From positions 16,796,516-16,860,515 of the forward strand of contig OX442317.1 in NCBI GenBank assembly GCA_949358305.1: a DNA stretch of 64,000 bases, in the 5' to 3' direction. The stretch comes from Strigamia acuminata. Its lineage: Eukaryota > Arthropoda > Chilopoda > Geophilomorpha > Linotaeniidae. Of this stretch, positions 25,856 to 36,800 are shown piece by piece; position 1 is the first letter of the stretch, and each line of letters begins with the position of its first letter. Both the position numbers and the translations under genes were made by a program. The notes below the pieces were generated by a model that saw nothing but the letters and a program-made list of their open reading frames with translations, was not told the DNA's origin and searched no databases.

Positions 25856-26314
25856 TTTTGACCGGCCCGAAGGCCAGTCTGAGAGACACGGGATGAACGC
25901 GCACAAATGCCACATCATCGACCGGACGCTGAAGCATCGACCGTTTACTCGGTCGAGGAAATTTTAAACTATATAACCATCGACCGGTCAGTTGGGGAGG
26001 CGCGCCCGGTACTATACGAGACGGTCCGCCCCGATCTGAAAACGCTCGCCGAACCCGCAGAACGCGTTGGGTGAGACTCGCGTCGACTACGACGACGCGA
26101 GACTCCCGGAAAGTGAAAATAAAATACGAAACGATTGATTTTCTGTAAAAATTTTATTATGACGAGTTGCAACGAAGATAACCTAATTAATGACTGGAGC
26201 ACACGGCGCGAAATTAATCCTATGATCGGGAAATGCATTTATATTTTTTAAAGACTCTGGTTTGACCAGGCACGAACGTTTATGTACGAGATCCAACGTC
26301 CGATCACGTGACAT

Positions 26315-26624
26315 GTGACATATTTCACAAAACCACCACGCCGTTTCTCCAAATTAGGTTTTCACGAAACTCGATTCTATTTTTACCCACGTGGTCACGT
26401 GCCCTTCCCGATATCAAAATCGCGTTTTAGCGAAACCCGAAGTTTCGTTTTTAATCGGCTGTTTTTGTTGGACACGAAGAAGCGTTATAGCGCGATCGCG
26501 CTAAGCGAGATTTGTAAAGTTGAGGATGCGTTACAACGCGTTTTCAAAAAACGGTTTGCCAAGAATGATAAAACACGCGCGATCGTGCGGATTGTACGAA
26601 TAGGTGAAATCCGCAGAATCCGCC
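26315..26624 (+). other. Open frame running into the assembly gap
   Basis: An uninterrupted frame of about 103 codons runs from ATG at 26315 up to the gap. Its second half is rich in Lys/Arg and hydrophobic residues (around KKRYSAIALSEICK), but no family is recognisable. Part of it overlaps an AGGTTTTCACGAAAC piece related to the repeat at 28345-28570, so it may be chance. Confidence 0.2.
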
Positions 26625-26824
26625 NNNNNNNNNNNNNNNNNNNNNNNNNNNNNNNNNNNNNNNNNNNNNNNNNNNNNNNNNNNNNNNNNNNNNNNNNNNN
26701 NNNNNNNNNNNNNNNNNNNNNNNNNNNNNNNNNNNNNNNNNNNNNNNNNNNNNNNNNNNNNNNNNNNNNNNNNNNNNNNNNNNNNNNNNNNNNNNNNNNN
26801 NNNNNNNNNNNNNNNNNNNNNNNN
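26625..26824. other. Assembly gap (200 N)
   Basis: Exactly 200 undetermined bases, a conventional placeholder size, so the true distance is unknown. It falls in the repeat-rich zone. Confidence 0.99.
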
Positions 26825-26979
26825 TAAACAGAAGACCTCGGCTAGACGCGTGTACCCGGCGCGTTGTTACTACGCGCGCGACCGAAGTGACTGGCCCAGC
26901 GTCTTGACCAATTATTAATTCAAATGTTAATTTTTTATTTCGCTTTTCTTCTACCAACTGTCTTGCGCCGAGACCGCCG

Positions 26980-27430
26980 GTGTAGAGGCAGTGGCATCGC
27001 GCGCGGATTTGGTCGGACGGATTGTCGCGGCCATCCGCTTCGCGTTTATGTTGGAGGACCTAAACTCGTTTTTGGACGATTGCCTTGGCGGTCGGTATGG
27101 TGGCGGAATTGACCACGGTGGCGGAATACGACCACGGTGGCGTGCAGGGAGATGGAGATGGAGGAGCCCCGAAACCATCCGAGAAGCTTTGCGTGCAGTG
27201 GCGGCGGCCACCTCGGTGGCCACCGCAATCGAATGCGTCGTTGGATTTGTCAATTTTTTTCTATTTTCATTCCAATTTTTACTCCAATTTTTTTATTCAA
27301 TTTCTATTACAATTTTCATTCGATTTTTATTCAATTTTTGTTTCAATCTTTATTCAATTTTTATTCAGATTTTCTCTCTAATTTTCGATTTGTTTTGTTT
27401 GTCTGTTTTGTTAAATAGAAAAATAAAATA
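26980..27430 (+). other. Uncertain coding-like stretch followed by TTTTTATTCAA minisatellite
   Basis: 26991-27250 reads as an open frame with a plausible amphipathic segment (DLVGRIVAAIRFAFMLEDL) and a Gly/Arg-rich part. It then enters a degenerate CAATTTTTATT minisatellite (27247-27385) and stops near 27431. A weak acceptor (GTGTAG) precedes it. It could be a terminal exon, but I see no partner exon and no family. Confidence 0.25.
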
Positions 27431-27735
27431 AAATAAACAAATCTTTGGATTTTTTATGTGGGCGTGTTTGAGTGGCGGTGGAGAAAATGGGATTATCTAG
27501 ACCAAAAGAGAGAACAACGTGAGCACCCTGTTTGGTTACGTAATTGCTAGGGGCCACGCACATTCCAAGAAGGAGGGTAATAAAGAAAGGTCGTGTAAAG
27601 GCGATAAAAAAGGTAGACGTTTTGTTCCGCAACATCGCCCAAACGATAGAATAAACAAGCGGACGGATGGGCAGGGAGAAGAAAAGCACGCGCGCGATCA
27701 AACGCGGTGGGTAAAATGTCAGTTGATTCTATTAG

Positions 27736-27834
27736 TCAGTCCTGGTCGAGGAGCATGCTGTCTTTAACGATTGAATCGAGGATGGCACAAAGGAGATTCC
27801 GTACCTTGTGTGAGACAAGGTCTTCCATTGAAAT
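27736..27834 (-). other. Possible terminal exon, homologous to 52845-53008
   Basis: After a TTTTCAG acceptor (27835-27841), ATG at 27828 opens a 30-residue frame ending in TGA at 27736. It contains VRNLLCAILDSIVKD. The same exon-like sequence lies on the minus strand near 52920-53008 (VRSLFGAIL..VKD), after an identical ATTTCAG acceptor. Similarity is stronger in the coding-like part than around it. The upstream exons are not identified. Confidence 0.35.
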
Positions 27835-28344
27835 CTGAAAATTTAAATCTGCAGTGGTGCGCCCCTGTCGGTTGAGCGAACGATTGAGACGAGTGGTCGA
27901 GGTTATCCGCAGCAGCCAACTATTGTTTATTTTTTAACACACATCCATGTCTGCCCCTATTCATTGCGACGCGTCTAACCGACACATTTGGTTGGCCGGT
28001 GACTGCGCAACGCAGCGAGTCTGGGACATGAGACCAGACACCGAAACCCTCCGGATTCCCGCGAAGGTCCGAAACGAACGGTTTGGAAGTGCTCGTGAAT
28101 CTGGCGAACGCGGTGATATGAATTCGCGTCATTTACGACGATGCGACGCGCACCGAGAGATGAAATTTAAATCGTAAACCGATCGAAACGTTTACGATCT
28201 TCGTTTCACACAACACCTAATACGACAATGCAATTAATGGTTGGAGTACACGATGTGAAATTAATTTCACGAATCGGGGAATCAATTTCTATTTTCTTCT
28301 CTCTACGTATCATTTTTATCCTGTAGTCTTTGTGCGTCTTTTGT

Positions 28345-28570
28345 TTTTTCCTTGAAATCAGGTTTTCGTGAAACCTGATCCTGGGGTTATCCATGCGTCA
28401 CATCCGTCTGGTAGGTTATTTTTTCCTCGAAATCAGGTTTTCGTGAAACCTGACCCTGGGGTTATCCATGCGTCACATCTGACCGGTATGTTGTTTTTTT
28501 CTTCGAAATCAGGTTTTCGTGAAACTTGATCCTGGGGTTATTCACGCGTCACATCCGCCCGGTAGGTTCA
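28345..28570. repeat. Three tandem ~76-bp repeats with internal hairpin
   Basis: Three direct copies of GAAATCAGGTTTTCGTGAAA + CCTGATCCTGGGGTTATCCA + a GTCACATC piece. Each contains the dyad AGGTTT/AAACCT. A related AGGTTTTCACGAAAC piece lies at 26357-26371. Confidence 0.85.
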
Positions 28571-28579
28571 CGACGCGCG

Positions 28580-29240
28580 ATCACGAGATAATATTGTTTG
28601 CCGACGCGCGCATCATATTCGAGCGTGCGTGTAGCCCGTTCCCCGCGATCACATTGCGACGCAAAGTCGTCCACGACTCCAATATGCATCCGCGCGTGGT
28701 CGCGCTGCAATACGGAATGCGCTCACGACTCCAATGCACGGTTTTTGGGCGTTTTTGGGCGTTTATTAAACATTTTTTGACGTTATTACGTGTGATCGCG
28801 CGTATATTTTGTTGACGAGAAAGAAAAAAAAAAATTCCTCAAAAGCCGGACCAAGGTTTCGATACAGTACGCTAATTTATCTTTTATTTTTGCAATGTGT
28901 GCGCGTCCAATACAAGCATAAAACTAGCGCGAGAATACCGCGATGGACGACCGATCGCAACTGCCGTTCCGCATGGCGTTTGTCCATCTCCCGACCTGGA
29001 AGGAGAGAAAAATAGAACGCCAATTCGGTCTCAGTCCTGCCAACGGGACCCGACAGTCAGTGGCTAAAAAGCACACCAGACAACAGGTGATACACGAAAT
29101 CAACGACAGGTGTCCCAAACTTTTCACACAATCATGATTGTTCCACAAAGCCGAACCGAACACGACAAATAATTTAACAAACAAACAGTAATAACAACGA
29201 TGTTAAACCACTTGTTTGATGATGAAATTGTACGACAACT
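28580..29240. other. Intergenic; one unassigned 64-codon frame
   Basis: 28943-29137 (+) is an ATG-initiated 64-codon frame with mixed hydrophilic composition (for example TWKERKIERQFGL). It has no recognised domain and no clear splice partner. The remainder shows no gene. Confidence 0.3.
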
Positions 29241-29244
29241 ACTA

Positions 29245-29250
29245 TTTATT
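29245..29250 (-). terminator. AATAAA polyadenylation signal
   Basis: On the minus strand, about 137 nt past the stop of the gene ending at 29387, beyond a (TTTTA)n tract. Confidence 0.4.
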
Positions 29251-29299
29251 TATTTAATTAAAACATAACAACACACGAAAGAAGAAATAAAGAAAAAGA

Positions 29300-29371
29300 A
29301 AAAAATAAAATAAAATAAAATAAAATAAAATAAAATAAAATAAAATAAAATAAAATAAAATAAAATAAAAA
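29300..29371. repeat. (TAAAA)n microsatellite
   Basis: About 14 units of TAAAA in direct order, in the 3' flank of the acidic coiled-coil gene. Confidence 0.95.
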
Positions 29372-29386
29372 ATTCGAATGATCTGT

Positions 29387-30283
29387 CTAGTCGACATTGT
29401 CATCGTCATCATCTTCACCATCGTCACTATCACCATCGTCACTATCACCATCGTCACTATCACCATCGTCACTATCACCATCGTCACTATCAACATCGTC
29501 ACCGTCGTCGTCATCATCAATTACCCTCTGAAAAGAAAGAAAAAATAAGAGAAACAATCAAAAAAGGTGGATGCGCACCAAACATGTTTACCGGTTGGCA
29601 GACCCGTTGCTGAAACTTGTACAGCGATTCGACGGACTTGATCGAAGTCAACGCCATCAAATCGACACACTGAAAATTATCAAACAAAAATGAATGTACA
29701 TGAAAGGTCGAAAAGTGGTCGCGCGCGTCATCGTGCGTTTTATTCTTACCTTGCCAGACAATTTCTTTAACACGGATTCGACCGTGTCCGCCGCAATAGA
29801 CGATAAAAGAATGCCACCATCGCGCGTTTTCTCGGCGACCGGTTCGACATCATCCCGCTCCCGCTGCTCCCGTTCCCCTGATCTCGCCTCCGCCACCTCC
29901 ACTTCACCCATAGCCACTTCAACTTCCGCTTCCACTCCATCCACGTCCACCTCTCTATCCTCCTCGGTTATCTCCACCTCCACTTCCATATCATACACAT
30001 CTGTATCGACCCAGTCCAGGTCGCTTTCCATCTGCTTCAACTTCTTCTCCATTGATCTCAACTGACCTATCATCTCCTTCCTGCCACGCCACCTCCAACC
30101 CATGTACTCTTCGATCCTCTCAATTCGTTTGGTTGTCCCCGTGAATCTCTTTGCTAGAGTCCACGCGATCTGCCTGGCTTTTTTCACCGCCCCCGCCACC
30201 GTCTTTTTCTCGCGCTGCGGCGGTGGCAGCAGTGGCGACGCCTCTCCTCGACACGACTTGAAAGAGAGAAAAAAGACAAACGG

Positions 30284-30318
<35 letters not shown>

Positions 30319-30850
30319 GGATGAACAAATAAATAGATTGATGACAAATAAAGCAAACGAACGAATCAGTACCTCGTTAACTTGCGCCGGGTCTTCCATC
30401 TCCCCATCACCCACTAAACAAGCGCGTTTAGATGGAATAAGATCCATTTTTGACGGCGTGTCGGTCAATGGCACAGCGGACGACAAATTCGATGTAGTCG
30501 TCGTTTCCTCTTCCCCATCCCCTCCAATCTCTCTGTTTTTCTCCGTAGCAACCTGTAAAAAAAGAAAAAAAAAAAAAAAAAAAAAAACGTGAGGAAGATG
30601 GAGGTTATATAAATGAATAAAACCTGAACAAAGGAAAACGAATGGGACGTAAACTCAGTTTCGATCTCTGTTAACGACGGACGAAACGTCCAATGGACGT
30701 TAGTCACACGCATCACCTCGCTCACTCGCTCACTCATTCACTCATTCGCTCACTCACTCACTCGGGACTGTACGTTTGACAAAAATTCGTGATAAAAATT
30801 ACCCCAATTACATTAAAATCTTCTATCAATTGTGGTACTAAGGCGTCCAT
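29387..30850 (-). CDS. Predicted five-exon gene, acidic coiled-coil protein (314 aa)
   Basis: Exons in transcript order: 30812-30850, 30373-30552, 29750-30256, 29592-29669, 29387-29527. All four introns are phase 0 with GT/AG, and three acceptors follow T-rich tracts. The product has 13+60+169+26+46 residues. Exon 3 (residues 74-242) starts basic (KKARQIAWTLAKRF, TTKRIERIEEY), then has a probable coiled coil (RSMEKKLKQMESDLD) and a Glu/Val-rich strip. Exon 5 is an almost purely acidic tail from a 15-bp coding minisatellite giving five DSDDG-type repeats, ending at TAG. A basic segment, coiled coil and acidic tail fit a nucleic-acid- or chromatin-associated protein, but that is inference; I recognise no family. 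The first exon is the weakest: a downstream donor (GTGAGT) would break the phase. Confidence 0.65.
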
Positions 30851-31130
30851 GATGTCGGGTGGTTAGTTCTGCATCCAGGAGACATAGACAAGACCAATCA
30901 CGACTCTGCTCATTGTTGGCCAATCAAATCGCTTCGTACGATGGCGCCAAATTCGATTGTTGGACTGCTTTCTATCGTGTTTTAGAGATTTTTGAGAGAA
31001 ATCTTACGACGAGAAAACTCTTCTCTTTTTTTTCATGGAAAGACACACGGGTTAACCACCAAAAATATTTATTTATTTACGTGTGTTTTGTAGACGACGC
31101 GTCTTCTATCGCGTGACACACGCGTGTAAA

Positions 31131-31797
31131 AGCTAAGTTCACATGTGCGCGTTGACGCGCGCGTTTTGCGCGTTCGACATGTGAATGCAAAACGTTGACC
31201 ATACGTCGCCGCGCGCGTCGCCGCGCCGCAAGTGGACGAATTCCCCGAAATCGCGCGAACGCCGAAAGTTGAAAATATTCAACTTTGACGCGCGCGACCA
31301 CTCGTTGCCACCTTTGTTTTCCAGTGAAATCATTGATTTTTACATTGAAAACAGTCACATTCTATTGAAATGAATTGTTTTCACGTCAAAACAATACACA
31401 AAAAACAATACAAGAAAAAAAGAGTTCATAAACAAATACAATCGTTTCGACGGTGCGCGTGGAAATTACATGCCGCTCAATGCTCGCCTGCTGCGGCCGG
31501 GGAGATTGCAATTTCCCGTCGAGCAAGCAAACACAAAAACCCACCAAATTTTCAACTTTTCCCATTTTAAAAAACAATTAAATATTCTTTAAATTAATAA
31601 TCAACAATAAAATACCAAAAAAATCAATTCTTAAACAACTTAACAATTTTTGTTTTTGTGCTGCATGGGAACCAAAAAATTGGTTGACGCGAGCTTGTGA
31701 CATGCGCTGCACAGCCTCGCGAATCCTAAGTGCGTCCTCAGCCATACGCGTCGGCCTTGACGCGCGCGTTTAGACGCGCACATGTGAACTTAGCTTA
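31131..31797. mobile_element. Terminal-inverted-repeat element, probable MITE
   Basis: Left end AAGCTAAGTTCACATGTGCG and right end (reverse complement) AAGCTAAGTTCACATGTGCG match over at least 20 bp, after which both continue with CGCGCGCG-type sequence. No transposase frame lies inside. I could not fix a target duplication. The same terminal style (CACATGTG with GCGCG) occurs near 20080-20160 and 22660-22740, so the family is dispersed. Confidence 0.6.
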
Positions 31798-32402
31798 AAG
31801 CTGCATTCATATGTGCGCGTCCAGATGCGCTCGTCTAGACGACCGCGTCAGGGCCGACGCGTATAGTTGTGGATGCCTCTAGGATTCGTGAGGCTGTGCA
31901 GCGCGTGTCATAAGCGCGTCTCAATTAATTTTTTTTATTCTCATGCTGCACGTCGTTTTGAATTAACAATACTCGAAAATAGTCGTTTTAACTTTGAAAA
32001 TAATTGTTTTAATTTCGAAAATATTCGCTTTCATATCAAAGTGTCCATTCTCACGCTATATAATGTTTAATACGTAATTTTATTATAAAAAATTTCCAAT
32101 GTATAAACTTTATTTCTGTTTTCAGTTTCCTGATATGATTAAAGAAAATCCTAAATATTATTTCCAAACATTTATCAAATTCTTTTCAAAAGCAGTTGTG
32201 GAGGCGTCTACTACGAACGTGTCATCGTGGGCGTCAAATTTGAATATTTTTAACTTTCTGCGTTTGCACGAATTCGCAGAATTCGTCCACTGGCATCGTG
32301 GCGACGCATGGTCGACATTTTGTATTCATATGTGACGCGCACTCTATTTACTCACGTAGAACACACGAATCGCGCGCGTCAACGCGCACATGTAAATTTA
32401 GT
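31798..32402. mobile_element. Related terminal-inverted-repeat element, opposite orientation
   Basis: Begins with AAAGCTGCATTCATATGTGC, abutting the previous element. It ends near 32402 with CGCGCACATGTAAATTTAGT. Its first 130 bp resemble the last 140 bp of the previous element in reverse complement (shared GGATTCGTGAGGCTGTGCA). The two elements are therefore head to head. Confidence 0.45.
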
Positions 32403-32409
32403 TTCACTG

Positions 32410-33170
32410 AATCGCGTACGAGTTTTTCCCTTTTTCAACGCGAAATCGTATTCGACTCGTTTTCGAGTCGAGTACGAATTTTGCCCTTCTTCAACGCGAA
32501 ATCGTATTCGACTCGTTTTCGAGTCGAATGCGAATTCGTATTCGACTCGTTTTCGAGTCGAATGCGAATTTTGCCCTTCTTCAACGCGAAATCGTATTCG
32601 ACTCGTTTTCGAGTCGAATGCGAATTTTGTCCTTCTTCAACGCGAAATCGTATTCGACTCGTTTTCGAGTCGAGTACGAATTTTGCCCTTCTTCAACGCG
32701 AAATCGTATTCGACTCGTTTTCGAGTCGAGTACGAATTTTGCCCTTCTTCAACGCGAAATCGTATTCGACTCGTTTTCGAGTCGAATGCGAATTTTGTCC
32801 TTCTTCAACGCGAAATCGTATTCGACTCGTTTTCGAGTCGAGTACGAATTTTGCCCTTCTTCAACGCGAAATCGTATTCGACTCGTTTTCGAGTCGAATG
32901 CGAATTTTGCCCTTCTTCAACGCGAAATCGTATTCGACTCGTTTTCGAGTCGAGTACGAATTTTGCCCTTCTTCAACGCGAAATCGTATTCGACTCGTTT
33001 TCGAGTCGAATGCGAATTTTGCCCTTCTTCAACGCGAAATCGTATTCGACTCGTTTTCGAGTCGAATGCGAATTCGTATTTGACTCGTTTTCGAGTCGAG
33101 TACGAATTTTGCCCTTCTTCAACGCGAAATCGTATTCGACTCGTTTTCGAGTCGAATGCGAATTTTGTCC
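32410..33170. repeat. Palindrome 2, left arm (outer part): 56-bp hairpin repeats
   Basis: About a dozen copies of the same 56-bp family as at 11.1-13.1 kb, with variants GAGTACGAATTTTG and GAATGCGAATTTTG. Some copies are shortened to 38 bp. The array is cut at 33170 by the copia insertion and resumes at 39977. Confidence 0.92.
33166..33170. repeat. Target site duplication TGTCC (left)
   Basis: Identical to 39977-39981; five bases is the usual length for copia integrases. Confidence 0.95.
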
Positions 33171-33640
33171 TGTAGCAGAGGAGTGCGCTCACAGTATAAA
33201 ATACTGTGTGTGGAAGCGAGTTTAAATACCGAAACACGGCTAATATGAGCGCAATGACGTGCACGCACCTCCAGCGCTTGAAAATGGTGGAAAATAAAGT
33301 CACTGCACTCTAAAATGCTCATAAGTGACAAACACAATGTAAAAATAAACTAAATGTTTAATAAAAACGAAAATGCTTACATAATGTGATCCATTTAGAT
33401 GGAGAAGACACATGAGTGCTTGCTGGCATGCAAGCGGCCATTGTGATTGAGAAAAACATACAAGTGACACCATCTGGTGTTGGAAAAAGTAAACTAATAC
33501 TAACATGATGCAGGCAGCATTATGCCCAATGTTAAATAATGAAATAAATCCTAATAAATACACTAGGCTGCATAATGCAGTAATACATTAAGAAATGCGC
33601 AAAACAAGTACGGAGGACTGTTTGGCATTGATAAACAACA
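33171..33640 (-). repeat. 3' LTR of the intact copia element
   Basis: 470 bp, begins TGTAGCAGAG and ends AAACAACA on the plus strand. It matches 39507-39976 with one visible difference. Confidence 0.97.
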
Positions 33641-33651
33641 ATTTCCCCCTT
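33641..33651 (-). other. Polypurine tract
   Basis: The minus strand reads GAAGGGGGAAAT immediately before the 3' LTR, the position and composition expected for plus-strand priming. Confidence 0.8.
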
Positions 33652-33848
33652 CGATGGCAAATAGCCGCAAAAATAAAGAATAAGTTAAGGGAAAAACTTT
33701 AAATGTAACTTTACATAGAATAATAATAATGGAAATAATAATTCGGAACATCGAGCCGGGTACTGTTATATTATTTACTACGGAAGCCCGAAAATTCCCA
33801 CTGGAACTCGATGATCCTCACAATTCGGGAAAAACAAAATTAAGAATG

Positions 33849-36800
33849 TCACGATAGGTTGAAATTGAAAATCCGGGAAATCAGGAGACGCAGTTGAGAT
33901 GATCCCAACCATTTGGTAAAAATGTCTGCCACGTTCATTGATCCGGGGACTTTGCGCAATTGGAATGCACCTGCTGTGTACCATTCCCGAATCCAATGAA
34001 ATTTCACTCGGATATGTTTCGTTTTACTGTTCTCCACGTCATTTGATGTGAATTGGATGGAAGAAAGCGCATCGGAGAACACTAAAGGTGGTGAAGATCT
34101 ATTCAGCATCGGGACGGAACTGTAGACGTAATCCAGCCAATAAAGCTCACGGACGCACTCAACGAGTGCGACAAATTCCGCCTCCATCGTTGAGCACGCC
34201 ACGCTGGTCTGTTTTCTACAACTCCATCCGATGGGGACGTTTCCAATATAAGCTATATACCCGCCGAAACTCAAAGAAGTGCTGACTTCGGTGGCCCAGG
34301 ACGCGTCAGTATATCCCCATAGTTGTCCATTGGAACAATTTGACAGTTCAATTGCGTAATCCAAAGTATTGCCTACGTAGCGCACAACCTGCATGAGTGC
34401 CTTGATGTGCGTGTGGTTATAGCAATTGTTAAACTGTGACAACATTATCACTGAGAATAATATATCAGGTCGTGTCCTCGATGCGAGGAAGAGAAGAGAG
34501 CCAATTAACGAACGATAAGGAAATTCTGGCAAGTCCTCTTTCGACCCTTTGACGAGCGTCGTTCCTGGTGTTACTGGGACCTTGATGAGTTTATCGGCGA
34601 CAATTTCGAATTTCTTGAGAATCTTTTGTATGTATGCGCGTTGAATAATGAAGATTCCTTTGGGAGTACGGATGAACTCTACACCTAAAAGTTTTGTAAT
34701 TGGTCCTAAATTCACGACATCGAATTTGGTGCTAATGAGAGCAATTAATTGCGTCAGGACGTTATCCGTCGCGTAAAATAGAACTATATCATCGACGTAT
34801 ATTAGCATCACGGCGGAAGTTCCGTATATGTATACACAGTTGCATCCTGGTAATCTGCGAAATCCTAAATCGCGCAATGTTTGATCTAATTTCTCAAACC
34901 ATTGGCGCCCGGACTGGTGGAGTCCATAGAGCGATTTTATTAGGAGCCATACGTGATTTGGATTTGAACATGTTGCGCCAGCTGGAATGCGCATATATAC
35001 TTTGTGCGCAAGATCGCCGTATAGGTACGCGCATTTCACATCTAAATGCGCATCCTTCCACCCTTTGAGGACTACTAATAGGCAGAAGAATAGGCGTATC
35101 AATACAAAGTTGACAACAGGGCTGAATACCTCATCATAGTCTACTCCTAACGTCTGACGAAAACCCTGTGCCACTAATCTGGCGCGATATCTTGCTGGTT
35201 TGCCTAGAGCATCTTCCTTCAGTTTGAAGAGCCACTTGCACCCTAATATGGTTGTATTTTCCGGTTTAGGGACCTCTTCATAGACGCCTCTTTCTGCAAA
35301 AGTTTCTAACTCTTCATTAATGGCTTCCTGCCATTTGGTTGCATCCGGAAATCTTACAGCCTCTGCGTAACTTGTGGGATCACGACGACAAAGGTGCACT
35401 CTGGGAAGTGGTGGCGGAAGATTCTCTAATTCATATTCCATGTTGCCAAAATAAAATAATTCGGGATCATAAGGAATATTGTTCATGTGACAGAATTCCT
35501 CAACGTCACCTCTAGAACGTAATCGGAGTCCTGCTTCTGGGAAATAATAAACATCGACTTTGAGTTTTCCAGGTTCCTGTACTTTACGCAAATGTTCCTC
35601 CCTTTTCCAGTGTCTACACTCAGTATTTCCACCAATGTAACGCCATTTATATGCAGTTGCAGCTCCAGTTGGAGGTGGACCATGGTGGGCTGCTTGATGA
35701 GCTTGTGGCGCATTTCCACGAGAGCCTCGACGAGCATTTACAAAACTCGGAGGTGAACCAGGTGGTGTATGACTTGGTGTATTGCCGGGAGTAATAACTG
35801 GACTCGGCACCGGCGTTATTACTGGAGTAATTAGAGGGGCTCGAATAGGAGATCCCGGAGTTGGAGTGGCTGGCGGAGTTCGGAATTGAGCACCCGCTGG
35901 GGTCGAATCGTCAGAGTCATAGTCCGTATCACATTCATCCTCTGAATCCGGAAATTTGGGCCAATCAGTATATTCCAGTCCGTCGTCAAACCTCACATGC
36001 GGTTGTGAAATGCGCAATGGTTGATAAGTTTGCGATGTTTGATGCGATTGGTCCTCATCTGGTCCCATCCACGGTTGCTGCGGACCTCGATAATGGTTGG
36101 AACGTTTGTAGGATTGCCGTTCGTCAATTTGGACGTGAATGGATTCGATGACTTTGTTATCTGTTGGATTCCAGACGCGATAACCTCGCGTTGTCGTGGC
36201 GTATCCAACCAAATAGCCCTCCCAAGCTCGTGGATCCAATTTGTCCCTGCCAGGAGCCGTGTGATGTACCCAGCATTTGGAGCCTAACTTGCGGAGGTGT
36301 CGGAGCGAAAGGGCACGTCGTCGCCACAGGATATAGGGCACCTCATTTTTGAGACGAGAATGAGGGCACCGGTTCTTTATATACGAGAAAGTCACTGCGA
36401 ATTCCGCCCAAAGTTCATTCGGAAGTCCAGTTTCATCTAGGATGGCACGCGTGTAATCTGCCATTGTGCGGTTTATTCTCTCCGCTGTGCCATTCATAGC
36501 GGGGCTATGTGGATTGGTCCGTTGGGCTTGAATCCCGGTTTCCTTTAGATATCGTTCGAATTCATTTGACAAGAATTCTCCTCCTCGGTCAGTTCGGATG
36601 GCCTTCACTCGTTTGCCCGTCACTCGTTCGATTCGTGTGACGTAGTCTTTGAACAATCCAAATACTTGGGATTTTTGGGCCATCGGAAATATCCAGGCAT
36701 AGCGCGTGGCGTCGTCAATAATCGTTAGCACATAACGCGCGCCTCCGTAGGAAGTCGTTCTTGATGCTCCCCACACGTCCATGTGTAGGAGATCTAAAGC

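Larger units (their letters stand above)
16020..26300. repeat. Interspersed units of the TTTA/stem-loop repeat family, first block
   Basis: Seven copies of the core CCCGAAGGCCAGTCTGAGACC, preceded by (TTTA)n, lie near 16031, 21413, 22463, 24021, 24648, 25247 and 25858. Each is followed by a variable segment of roughly 150-250 bp, then by a conserved block with GATCTGAAA, TAATTAACGGTTAAAG and ATTAAAATTTTAAT. The first copy (16030) is more degenerate (ACCGACCAGAAGG). Related units without the core lie at 16980-17360 and 27930-28280. Long open frames run through many copies in several registers, but they reflect high GC and lack codon-level conservation, so I do not call genes here. Confidence 0.8.

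Noticed and set aside
32298-33225. Frames of 215-305 codons across palindrome 2
   Set aside because: Same reason: translation of the 56-bp hairpin array, different frames equally open.
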